A stretch of 5,721 nt of DNA from Desulfobacteraceae bacterium (lineage in GTDB: Bacteria > Desulfobacterota > Desulfobacteria > Desulfobacterales > Desulfosalsimonadaceae). Made by a program: the position numbers and the translations under genes. Below are positions 1-5,721 of the stretch, in pieces (the first letter of the stretch is position 1; each line of letters starts with the position of its first letter). The notes below the pieces were generated by a model that did no database searches, had not been told where the DNA came from, and worked only from the letters and a program-made list of their open reading frames with translations. The stretch lies in assembly GCA_007136525.1 (NCBI GenBank), contig SLGU01000078.1, positions 1 to 5,721 on the forward strand, read 5' to 3'.

Positions 1-838
1 CACGCGCGGGGTTAAACGGCGGACGGTCCAGGACAAAACGGACCGTGAAATCATTGCCGTCCCCCCGGTTGAGCCATTTCCGCCAGCCATGGAGGTCCAG
101 GAAAAGAAACTTGGACGGCAGAACAAAATATTCCTGCAGGATCCGGTAGGCCGGAAAGGCATTGGACGGGTAGGGAAACAGGCTTTCGGTTCGCTGAAAC
201 CCAACCGGCTTTAAATTGTCCGGGGACACGACCCGGCTCTGGCCCGGCTCAGAAGGGCTGAATTCGATATATTTGAGATGTTTCTGAAGCAGCAGAAACA
301 AGTCCGCAGCGGATGAATACTCTCCTGCCAGAAAAAACCGCACAAAATCGGGCTGCCATTCAGGCAGCGGCGGCCCGTTGAGCCGCAATTTCAAAACAAC
401 GGCCGGCGGCTGGCCGGTGGATGAAAAAAAACCGGCTTCCAGGATGGTCAGCGGATGGACGACGGTTTCAAAGCAGGTCCTGAAAAGGCAGGTCGTGCCG
501 TCCACTGGGACTGACGAGAGTTGAACACCGGCCGGTACGGTCATGGGTTTTTTCATACTGGACTTCGGTGTAAATGCCACAATGGCAGCGGAGGGAACCG
601 GCCGCAGATAATGCGGCCATATCAGTTGCACCAGTTCATGGACGATTTCGGGGAATTCATCATCCAGTTTCTGCTGCAGGAGGGCGGTCAGAAAGGCGAC
701 GCCTTCCAAGAGGCGCTCCACATCCGGGTCGGCGGAAGGGCCGCTGAGCATGGGTGCCACCGCAGGATGAGCCTTTGCAAAGGCCTGCCCCAAGTCCCTC
801 AGATGATCGAGTTCCTGCTGAAAATATCGGTTTAACAA
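1..838 (-). CDS. tssF: T6SS baseplate subunit TssF (VasA/ImpG family), 3' end cut by the window edge
   Basis: TssF is a cytoplasmic baseplate wedge protein. With TssG, TssE and TssK it forms the platform from which sheath and tube polymerise. Translating the minus strand from a TTG at 838 gives 279 open codons to the left edge with no stop; the family is usually near 590 residues, so about half is present. The N-terminus (LNRYFQQELDHLR, then FAKAHPAVAPML near residues 20-31) matches the conserved TssF opening. The segments DVERLLEGVAFL, PHYLRPVPS and YRILQEYF (near residue 234) are also typical. TTG is chosen because the conserved N-terminal residues begin directly after it and an AGGAG lies five bases upstream; the next ATG (in APML) would delete that region. 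It follows tssE by one base, suggesting translational coupling. Family assignment is firm; the start is likely. Confidence 0.93.
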   Translation of the reverse strand, partial: MLNRYFQQELDHLRDLGQAFAKAHPAVAPMLSGPSADPDVERLLEGVAFLTALLQQKLDDEFPEIVHELVQLIWPHYLRPVPSAAIVAFTPKSSMKKPMTVPAGVQLSSVPVDGTTCLFRTCFETVVHPLTILEAGFFSSTGQPPAVVLKLRLNGPPLPEWQPDFVRFFLAGEYSSAADLFLLLQKHLKYIEFSPSEPGQSRVVSPDNLKPVGFQRTESLFPYPSNAFPAYRILQEYFVLPSKFLFLDLHGWRKWLNRGDGNDFTVRFVLDRPPFNPAR

Positions 839-839
839 A

Positions 840-1316
840 TCAACTCCTGATCGTTATTCTGCCATCATGGCCCAATTGACTCTCAAAGACGATCGGCTCT
901 TCCGTATTTTCAAGCGCAATCCGGCCATGGATCTCAAAACTGAGCGATAAGAGATCGTCTTCGATGGGGATGTATCGAACCCGGACCGCCCGGAGACGGG
1001 GTTCGTATTTCTGGATCGTCTGGCGAATTGATTTTTCAATCTCCCGTGGCGAACCTGCCTGGTTGTGCAGTACGTCATTGAAGTCGGGCAGGCCATAATC
1101 TTCAGCGATCTGAACCCCGCCCTGCCGGGTATTTAATACGTTTTGAAGATGCCGCATTACGGAATCGATTATTTTCTTGGGATCTTCTGTCATGCTCCGG
1201 CCGGGCGCCCGTGACCGCATCCGTATCCGTTCAAGAAGGCGAGCTTCTCTCATTACGATTTCCCGCATTTGCAATGCATGGACATCAATCGCCTCCGACT
1301 GGCTTGTCGGAGGCAC
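840..1316 (-). CDS. tssE: T6SS baseplate subunit TssE, gp25-like lysozyme-fold family
   Basis: TssE is the T6SS homologue of phage T4 gp25. It is a small baseplate protein that joins the wedge complex to the first sheath ring and helps start sheath assembly. The 158-residue product has the family's hallmarks: LLERI (residues 27-31), a helix ending in LNTR (61-64), YGLPD (74-78), and the gp25 core motif EPRL (105-108) followed by alternating beta strands to the C-terminus. The lysozyme-like name reflects fold; enzymatic activity is not expected. The start is uncertain. GTG at 1316 gives the longest form but has only a weak GGA upstream. ATG at 1253 (residue 22) has a GGGA about seven bases upstream and would still keep the conserved region, giving 137 residues. 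ATG at 1268 has no clear ribosome site. A perfect hairpin overlaps the GTG. The gene lies 22 bases after hcp and one base before tssF. Confidence 0.93.
   Translation of the reverse strand: MPPTSQSEAIDVHALQMREIVMREARLLERIRMRSRAPGRSMTEDPKKIIDSVMRHLQNVLNTRQGGVQIAEDYGLPDFNDVLHNQAGSPREIEKSIRQTIQKYEPRLRAVRVRYIPIEDDLLSLSFEIHGRIALENTEEPIVFESQLGHDGRITIRS
844..848 (-). promoter_or_regulatory. Shine-Dalgarno of tssF (AGGAG) inside the end of tssE
   Basis: AGGAG lies five bases before the TTG start of tssF and overlaps the last codons of tssE (Ile-Arg-Ser-stop). It is the main evidence that TTG at 838 is the real start. Its position means ribosomes finishing tssE pass directly over the tssF initiation site. 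Confidence 0.7.
1291..1314 (-). other. Perfect 9-bp stem-loop at the hcp/tssE junction
   Basis: In the mRNA sense, GCCTCCGAC (1314-1306) and GTCGGAGGC (1299-1291) are exact reverse complements around a six-base loop, AAGCCA. A U-G pair could extend the stem by one. The stem includes the last base of the annotated GTG start of tssE and begins 24 bases after the hcp stop codon. No U-run follows, so it is not a standard intrinsic terminator. It could lower tssE initiation, protect the 3' end of a processed hcp message, or be a coding coincidence. If tssE really starts at ATG 1253, the hairpin is entirely intercistronic. Confidence 0.6.
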
Positions 1317-1338
1317 AATTGTCCGAAATCATGGAATA

Positions 1339-1854
1339 TCAACTGGTGGCCATCCGCCAGTCATCGGCCCCCTCAGTGCCGGACACCACGTGCACCCAGG
1401 TAATCTTACGATATGAAAAGGAAACTTCTTCCAAATGCGTAAAATGCGCCATTGCAGGATCCTGGCAATTGGGCATAAAAGAATGAATGTTTGTGATAAT
1501 GGCATCTTCCAGGATAATTCTGTAATAATTCTCTTGCTTCCCCATCGCATTCGTGCGGTACCAGTTGAGTTCACACTTGCTGAGCCTTTCCCCGCTGGAC
1601 AAAGCAGTAAAAAGCAGCGGGGAAGATTTGTCGAAAACCTTTGTGATGCTTAGGGGTTTGTGAACCCGTTGGCCCGTGGGCTGGCCGGACTGCGGATCCG
1701 TGGGAACCGTAATTGTGTGATCGAATGCTTGCACCAGGATCTCGTCTTCATGGCCTTCCTGGTAAACATTGCCGACACTGTCTGCCGTAAATGCCCCTGA
1801 CGTGATCAGCCCCTGGTTTGTCCCTTGAATTGACAAATAAGCTGGTGATGGCAT
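1339..1854 (-). CDS. hcp: Hcp (TssD), T6SS inner tube protein
   Basis: Hcp forms hexameric rings that stack into the tube fired by sheath contraction; it is secreted and can chaperone effectors inside its lumen. The 171-residue product matches the usual family length (about 160-172). Visible motifs are PAYLSIQGTNQGLIT (residues 4-18), GHEDEILVQ (34-42), VPTDPQSGQPTGQRVHKP (50-67, the extended ring-contact loop), and LEEVSFSYRKI near 141-151. There is no signal peptide, as expected. The loop motif and the GTEGADDW C-terminus closely resemble the Pseudomonas 172-residue Hcp type. No effector domain is fused to the C-terminus, so this is a plain structural Hcp. The ATG at 1854 has AAGGAG eight bases upstream. 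It lies 41 bases after tssC and 22 before tssE, in the core operon. Two cysteines (94 and 130) are present. Confidence 0.97.
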   Translation of the reverse strand: MPSPAYLSIQGTNQGLITSGAFTADSVGNVYQEGHEDEILVQAFDHTITVPTDPQSGQPTGQRVHKPLSITKVFDKSSPLLFTALSSGERLSKCELNWYRTNAMGKQENYYRIILEDAIITNIHSFMPNCQDPAMAHFTHLEEVSFSYRKITWVHVVSGTEGADDWRMATS

Positions 1855-1862
1855 GATCTGAT

Positions 1863-1868
1863 CTCCTT
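1863..1868 (-). promoter_or_regulatory. Strong Shine-Dalgarno of hcp (AAGGAG)
   Basis: AAGGAG occurs eight bases before the hcp ATG, followed by ATCAGATC. It fixes the start and fits the high translation expected for the tube protein, which is needed in many copies. Confidence 0.75.
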
Positions 1869-1895
1869 GTGTTAAAAATTGTTTTGGTTTGGCTT

Positions 1896-3383
1896 TTATT
1901 CCTTATCGAGTTTTCCAACCAGGGACAGCGTAAAATCAGCACCCATGTATTTAAAATGAGGCCTGACTTTCAAGCCGACCCTGTACCAACCGGGTTCACC
2001 CTCCACGTCCTCGACCTTCACCTGTGCCTGCCGTAACGGCCGGCGGCTTCTTACCGTCGCACTCGGGTTTTCCTGGTCTGCGACATACTGGCGAATCCAC
2101 TCATTGAGTTCACGCTCCAGGTCGTTACGATCCTTCCATGTGCCGATATTTTCCCGTTGAATAACTTTCAGGTAGTGAGCCAGTCGGTTAATTACGAGCA
2201 TATAGGGCAACTGCAGGCCCAGTTTGTAGTTCAGCTCCGCCTCCTTGCCTTCCTTGCTGATTCCGAAAAACTTGGGTTTCTGGACGGAATTGGCGGAAAA
2301 AAATGCCGCATTGTCACTGCCTTTACGCATGGTCAAACCGATAAACCCCTCTTCTGCCAGTTCAAACTCCCTCCTCTCGGAAATCAGGACCTCAGTGGGG
2401 ATCTTGGTTTGTACGGCGCCCATAGCCTCGAACTGATGTAGGGGCAAATCTTCCACCGCGCCGCCCCCCATGGGGCCGATAATATTGGCACACCAGCGAT
2501 ACTTGGCGAAACTGTCGGTCAACCGAGAGGCAAATGTAAACGCGGCATTGCCCCAAAGATACTGGTCATGGCTTGGGGAAACATTTTCCTGGTAATTGAA
2601 CGCTTTGACCGGCTGCGTATTCGGCCCATAGGGAAGGCGTAATAGAAAACGCGGCAATGCCAGGGCAACATACCGGGCGTCCTCACTTTCCCTGAAGGAC
2701 TGCCACTTGGTGTACTTGGGGCCTTCAAAAATGGATTTTAAATCCTTCAGGTTCGGGAGCTTCTGGAAATCTTCAAGATCGAAAAATTCCGGTCCGGCTG
2801 CTGCGATAAAAGGGGCATGCGCCATGGCGCTCACGCTGGCCACATATTGAAGAAGCTTTATATCCTGAGGGCCGGGGCCGAAATCGTAGTTGGCGACCAT
2901 GGCAGCATAGGGCTTGCCGCCGAACTGGCCGTACTCGGCCGTGTAAACCGTCTTGTAGAGACCGGATTTCGGCACTTCAGGCGCATCTTCAAAATCATTC
3001 AACAAATCTTCCTTGCTGACATTGAGCAGCTCGATCTTGATGTTTTCCCTGAAATTGGTTTTGTCCACCAGGTATTGCAGCGAGCGCCACGCCGACTCCA
3101 GCTTCTGGAATTCCCGGGTGTGAAGGATGGCATCCAGCTGCAGGCTCATCTTGTTGTCGATCTCGGCGATCATCTCATCGACATCCGCCTTGGAAACCTT
3201 ATCCACTTTTTTCCCCGGCTCGATGAGCTGGGCAATCAATGCCTCGATCCCCTTTTTGGCCAAACCGTAGGACTCGTCCCCGGGCTTCAGCTTGGTGGCC
3301 TGAACAATATCGTCGATCAGGGAGGTCGACTCCTGTGTTGTTTGCTCTGCACCCGCAGCATCCTGCATTTTTTCTTCCGGCAT
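1896..3383 (-). CDS. tssC: T6SS contractile sheath large subunit TssC (VipB)
   Basis: TssC pairs with TssB to build the contractile sheath around the Hcp tube in the cytoplasm; contraction drives secretion. The 495-residue length is typical. Recognisable blocks run through the whole protein: SAWRSLQYLV (97-106), FRESEDARYVALALPRFLLR (230-249) followed by PYGPNTQP, YLWGNAA (275-281), YRWCANIIGPMGGGAVEDLP (295-314), IPTEVLISERRE..L (328-341), the LPYML..R.AHYLK block (392-405), and the C-terminal domain with PGWY (464-467), RPHFKYMG and LSLVGKLD. It appears intact, with no frameshift. The ATG at 3383 has an ideal AAGGAGG five bases upstream. It starts ten bases after tssB, the usual partner, consistent with coupled, near-equal synthesis of the sheath heterodimer. 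Confidence 0.98.
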   Translation of the reverse strand: MPEEKMQDAAGAEQTTQESTSLIDDIVQATKLKPGDESYGLAKKGIEALIAQLIEPGKKVDKVSKADVDEMIAEIDNKMSLQLDAILHTREFQKLESAWRSLQYLVDKTNFRENIKIELLNVSKEDLLNDFEDAPEVPKSGLYKTVYTAEYGQFGGKPYAAMVANYDFGPGPQDIKLLQYVASVSAMAHAPFIAAAGPEFFDLEDFQKLPNLKDLKSIFEGPKYTKWQSFRESEDARYVALALPRFLLRLPYGPNTQPVKAFNYQENVSPSHDQYLWGNAAFTFASRLTDSFAKYRWCANIIGPMGGGAVEDLPLHQFEAMGAVQTKIPTEVLISERREFELAEEGFIGLTMRKGSDNAAFFSANSVQKPKFFGISKEGKEAELNYKLGLQLPYMLVINRLAHYLKVIQRENIGTWKDRNDLERELNEWIRQYVADQENPSATVRSRRPLRQAQVKVEDVEGEPGWYRVGLKVRPHFKYMGADFTLSLVGKLDKE

Positions 3384-3388
3384 ACGAA

Positions 3389-3395
3389 CCTCCTT
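3389..3395 (-). promoter_or_regulatory. Shine-Dalgarno of tssC overlapping the tssB stop codon
   Basis: The tssB stop and the tssC ribosome site share bases in TAAGGAGG: TAA ends tssB and AAGGAGG lies five bases before the tssC ATG. A ribosome terminating on tssB is therefore placed on the tssC initiation site, which would help keep the two sheath subunits in proportion. Confidence 0.8.
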
Positions 3396-3882
3396 ATTTT
3401 TCTTCCACGCCGAGTTCTTTTAACAACTGTTCCCGGGCCGCATCGTCTTTAACAAGCTCCTGAAGCTTTTTCCGAAATTCAGGAAGGTTGCTGAGCGGCC
3501 CCTTGAGCGTCGTCAGCGCGCCGCGCAACTCCAGAAGCCGCTTCAACTCGGGTGTTTTCCGGGCGATGGCTTCGGGTTCAAAGTCCTTCATGGATTCGAA
3601 ACTTAACGCAACGTTCATTTCATCGTCAGGCTCTCCGGAAAGCTTGTTGGGAACCGTCAGATTAAGGCTGATATTCTGCTCTTTGAGGACCTCGTTGAAA
3701 TTGTCCTTGTCGATATTGACGGGTTCTCGTTCCTCCAGCATCCGGTCATCGGGGCTCTGCGTAAAATCGCCCATTACGAGGAGCCTCAGCGGCAGCTCGA
3801 CCTCTTCTTTTGCATCACCGGTAGCCGGCCTGTAAACAATATTGACCCTTTCTTTTGGCGCTACTGAGGATTCTTTTGCCAT
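3394..3882 (-). CDS. tssB: T6SS contractile sheath small subunit TssB (VipA)
   Basis: TssB is the small partner of TssC in the sheath heterodimer, and its C-terminal helix binds TssC. The 162-residue product has the family blocks in order: ERVNIVYRPATGDA (11-24), ELPLRLLVMGDFT (29-41), EREPVNIDKDNFNEVL (51-66), the beta segment ISLNLTVPNKL (71-81), FESMKDFEPEAIA (95-107), PELKRLLELRGALTTLKGPL (111-130), and a charged C-terminal helix ending LLKELGVEEK. The ATG at 3882 is preceded, six bases away, by a run of six G within AAAGGGGGGTGAG, a good purine-rich ribosome site. It lies 48 bases after tssA and ten before tssC. No sign of truncation. Confidence 0.98.
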   Translation of the reverse strand: MAKESSVAPKERVNIVYRPATGDAKEEVELPLRLLVMGDFTQSPDDRMLEEREPVNIDKDNFNEVLKEQNISLNLTVPNKLSGEPDDEMNVALSFESMKDFEPEAIARKTPELKRLLELRGALTTLKGPLSNLPEFRKKLQELVKDDAAREQLLKELGVEEK

Positions 3883-3915
3883 TACTCACCCCCCTTTCTT
3901 ACGATAAATAAATTT

Positions 3916-3947
3916 TTCGGCTTTCGTTGATTACCGGCTGAGCCGAA
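3916..3947 (-). other. Possible 7-bp stem-loop between tssA and tssB
   Basis: In the mRNA sense TTCGGCT (3947-3941, last codons of tssA) pairs exactly with AGCCGAA (3922-3916) across an 18-base loop containing the tssA stop codon. An AU-rich run, AAAATTTATTTAT, follows. The loop is long and there is no clean U-tract, so at best it is a weak attenuator or processing site. A smaller CGGC/GCCG hairpin competes with it. Confidence 0.3.
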
Positions 3948-5565
3948 GGGCTTCAGCCGGATCCAGGCGTGAAATCCGATTCAAAAGTGCATCCGCGCGC
4001 TCGCCATACCGATCATCCGCCATGGCCTGGAAGCCGGTCCATGCCAGTACAAGCCCTCTTAAAGCCACATCCGGGTCCCACTTCTCCAAGTGATAATTGT
4101 CAATATCCGCGATGACCTGTTCAAGGTGCGGGGACGCCACGTGTTTGAACGTGGAGCCCAACAGGATCTGGCACAGGGCCATGCGCCACGAAAGCGCTGT
4201 TTTCGCGGAAACGCTTTGACGCAATTGCAACTGAATCAACGCCACGGCTTCCATTACTTTCTTACGCCGTGCGAGAGACTTCGCCTTTTCCAGCATTTCG
4301 TTCATGGCATCCGATTGACCGTCAGACGATTCCGCCGCTGCAAGCGGCATCTGCGCCGTCTGGTCCGAAATGCCACCCAGTGCAATCTGCTTCAGCCATT
4401 GCCGGGTTTCACCATCGGCAAATGGCATACCGTCGGAAAATGCCAGCCCGTCCAGGCCGGGGATGCGCATCATAAAAAATGCGGTTTCATCGCAAATCGC
4501 TTTTTGCGCCGGCTGGCAGTCCTCCCCGAGGCGGGCCAGCGCTTCCGCGGAAAACCGGCACAAATCCAGCCAGAATATAAAACGGGAAAGCTTCTGTTCG
4601 GCCGTTGACAGCAAAACAGCCCAGTTGCTGTCTGTTTTCGCGCTTTCAAGGGCATTGATTTCCTGGGCCGAAGGCGGCGGGATTTGCGTTTTCCCGCCGG
4701 TTGCCGGGGGAAGGGCGGAAACTTTCGCCCAGGAGGCTATCCTGCGGTACCGGTAGGCATCGGGGTTGCTAAAATCCTTATCGAAAAGGGATAGGCCAGC
4801 GCTGCGAATCTGTTGAAAACCGGCATTGGCAGTTGTTGCGGCATCCTGTTCGGATGCCGTTTCGCCGGCGTCTTTCTGAATCGCCGGCTCAGCAGCGGGG
4901 CTTGCGGCCGGCGGTTTTCTTTCCGGCGGCATGTCTGCCTGAAGACCCGCAGCAAGGTTTTTCTCCTGCGCCGGCGGGTCGGGGCCCACGGGTGTCACCC
5001 GAAGTGGCGTTGCAGGCGAAACGGTTTTCTCCGCCTTCTCTATCATTGTCTGAATATGGCGGTTGATGGCATGCAGCAAGGGCGGATCAGGCAGATGCGC
5101 CTGAAGCAGCCCGTCCATGTCCATAAGGGTTTGCCGGATCCGGTCAAGGGTTTCCATGTCGGCTGCTTCCTGTATGCCGCCAAGGGCCGCCTCGCTCTTT
5201 TCCAGCCAGAACTGAATGGCGCCGGCCCTCCCCCGCATCCGCTTTTTGGGCGGGAACAGGTCGTCCCAGTAATGCCGGAGCAGATCACATAGAACTGTTA
5301 CACCGAGGGCAAACCCGTCAATCCGGTTGACGTGGACCTGGCTGACCGCCAGGTAGCTGGCCACGGTTAGATCTTTTGATTTTTCCGAAAGAATGCGAAC
5401 GGCATTGTCGTTGACTTTTTTCCAGTCAACCCCATCAGTGGCGGATGGCGAGGAAAGCTTGTCGATCTCTGCCTGCAGCGCTTCAAAATCCGGGTCATAG
5501 CGAATGTCCGATCCGGCGGGTGCGTCAGGATGGATAGGGGTCTTGCCCAGCAACAAAAGATCCAT
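3931..5565 (-). CDS. tssA: TssA, T6SS sheath/baseplate assembly protein with ImpA N-terminal and VasJ-like C-terminal regions
   Basis: TssA proteins bind the baseplate or membrane complex, help start tube and sheath polymerisation, and in long forms cap the growing distal end. The 544-residue product opens with the ImpA_N domain (about 1-175): RYDPDFEAL (22-30), DWKKV, DLTVASYLA, and the diagnostic YWDDLFPPKKRMRGRAGAI (99-117). Residues about 180-250 are a low-complexity Pro/Ala/Glu-rich linker. From about 255 a second domain resembles the VasJ-type C-terminal region (SAGLSLFDKDFSNPDAYRYRR, then helical segments such as ALESAKTDSNWAVLLS and EQKLSRFIFWLDLCRFSAEAL), followed by helices to the end. 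An in-frame TAA at 5581-5583 lies six codons upstream with no other start between, so ATG at 5565 is the first possible start, although no clear Shine-Dalgarno is visible. It is the first gene of the visible operon. Subclass (TssA1 or long TssA) is inferred. Confidence 0.95.
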   Translation of the reverse strand: MDLLLLGKTPIHPDAPAGSDIRYDPDFEALQAEIDKLSSPSATDGVDWKKVNDNAVRILSEKSKDLTVASYLAVSQVHVNRIDGFALGVTVLCDLLRHYWDDLFPPKKRMRGRAGAIQFWLEKSEAALGGIQEAADMETLDRIRQTLMDMDGLLQAHLPDPPLLHAINRHIQTMIEKAEKTVSPATPLRVTPVGPDPPAQEKNLAAGLQADMPPERKPPAASPAAEPAIQKDAGETASEQDAATTANAGFQQIRSAGLSLFDKDFSNPDAYRYRRIASWAKVSALPPATGGKTQIPPPSAQEINALESAKTDSNWAVLLSTAEQKLSRFIFWLDLCRFSAEALARLGEDCQPAQKAICDETAFFMMRIPGLDGLAFSDGMPFADGETRQWLKQIALGGISDQTAQMPLAAAESSDGQSDAMNEMLEKAKSLARRKKVMEAVALIQLQLRQSVSAKTALSWRMALCQILLGSTFKHVASPHLEQVIADIDNYHLEKWDPDVALRGLVLAWTGFQAMADDRYGERADALLNRISRLDPAEALRLSR

Positions 5566-5608
5566 AGCGTCAAACCGATATTATTTATGTTGCATTCTTC
5601 TGACGACT
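5566..5608 (-). other. Short AT-rich leader between the palindromic repeat and tssA
   Basis: This stretch separates tssA from the repeat on its right and is the only nearby place in the window for the operon's promoter. It contains an AT-rich patch (CATAAATAATAT on the minus strand), but I see no convincing -35/-10 pair at normal spacing and no sigma-54 type TGGCAC/TTGC pair. No gene is present. The promoter may lie in or beyond the repeat. Confidence 0.3.
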
Positions 5609-5721
5609 TCGTAAAAAGCCCAATATCTGCGTTGCGAGCAATCTTTGAAGAATCTCACGTACGCATAAGTACTATCAATTCTTCAAAAATTGCTCGCGCC
5701 TGGATCTTGAACTTTTTACAA
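5609..5721. repeat. Long imperfect palindrome (about 110 bp), MITE- or REP-like, reaching the window edge
   Basis: The two halves are reverse complements around a centre near 5665. The outer arm GTAAAAAG (5611-5618) matches CTTTTTAC (5712-5719). CAATATC (5621-5627) matches GATCTTG (5703-5709) with one mismatch. The best arm is 20 positions, 5634-5653 (GCGAGCAAT, C, TTTGAAGAAT), matching 5678-5697 with a single mismatch. A further GTAC/GTAC pair sits near the tip (5659-5662 with 5669-5672). No open reading frame or transposase is inside. The shape suits a non-autonomous palindromic element, or a large cruciform/hairpin that could end transcription from the right. I recall similar sequences scattered in Desulfobacterota genomes, but could not check this. 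The right end may continue beyond the window. Confidence 0.75.

Noticed and set aside
521..835. A 104-codon plus-strand reading frame opposite tssF
   Set aside because: The minus strand here encodes the highly conserved TssF N-terminus, and the plus-strand product has no family resemblance.
1291..1314. The hcp/tssE hairpin as an intrinsic terminator
   Set aside because: The stem is strong but is followed by GATTGATGTC, not a U-run, and tssE and tssF continue in the same direction.
1339..1854. An evolved Hcp carrying a fused C-terminal toxin
   Set aside because: The protein ends at the normal length of 171 residues, right after the conserved tube fold, with no room for another domain.
2817..3452. 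A 211-codon plus-strand reading frame opposite the start of tssC and the end of tssB
   Set aside because: It is wholly antisense to two clear, conserved genes, spans their junction, has a Leu/Gly/His-rich composition typical of complementary-strand artefacts and matches no family I recognise.
4090..4608. A 172-codon plus-strand reading frame opposite tssA
   Set aside because: It is antisense to the conserved tssA coding sequence, its composition is rich in Arg, His and Gln, and there is no ribosome site or domain support.
4813..5292. A 159-codon plus-strand reading frame opposite tssA
   Set aside because: It is a shadow of the Pro/Ala-rich linker and ImpA domain on the other strand, with no recognisable motif.
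5575..5610. A sigma-54 promoter before tssA, suggested by TTGCA near 5590 and by the frequent sigma-54 control of T6SS operons
   Set aside because: The TTGCA is on the plus strand, the wrong orientation for tssA, and no TGGCAC element lies at the required spacing on either strand.

Overview
The window carries the first part of a type VI secretion system (T6SS) operon, all on the minus strand. Read from right to left it runs tssA, tssB, tssC, hcp (tssD), tssE and tssF, with tssF running off the left edge. These genes supply the baseplate and sheath-priming protein (TssA), the contractile sheath (TssB/TssC), the inner tube (Hcp) and two baseplate subunits (TssE, TssF). Together they form most of the phage-tail-like part of the injector. 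The membrane complex (TssJ/L/M), the spike (VgrG/PAAR), the ClpV recycling ATPase, TssG/TssK and any effector or immunity genes are not in the window and presumably lie further left or elsewhere.

Layout by position: 1-838 holds the 5' half of tssF. 840-1316 is tssE, separated from tssF by one base. 1339-1854 is hcp. 1896-3383 is tssC. 3394-3882 is tssB. 3931-5565 is tssA. Intergenic gaps are short (1, 22, 41, 10 and 48 bases), which fits one transcription unit read leftwards. The only non-coding stretch of any size is 5566-5721, right of the tssA start, and a long imperfect palindrome fills most of it.

The host is a Gram-negative bacterium with moderate GC content. The palindrome resembles repeats I recall from sulfate-reducing Desulfobacterota (Desulfobacterales-like genomes). 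That is memory rather than a search result, so the lineage is tentative. Hcp resembles the roughly 172-residue Pseudomonas-type Hcp.

I found no clearly new system. The points that go beyond a standard T6SS annotation are structural: a perfect 9-bp hairpin over the annotated tssE start just downstream of hcp, the roughly 110-bp palindrome upstream of tssA, a smaller hairpin between tssA and tssB, and the non-ATG starts of tssE and tssF.
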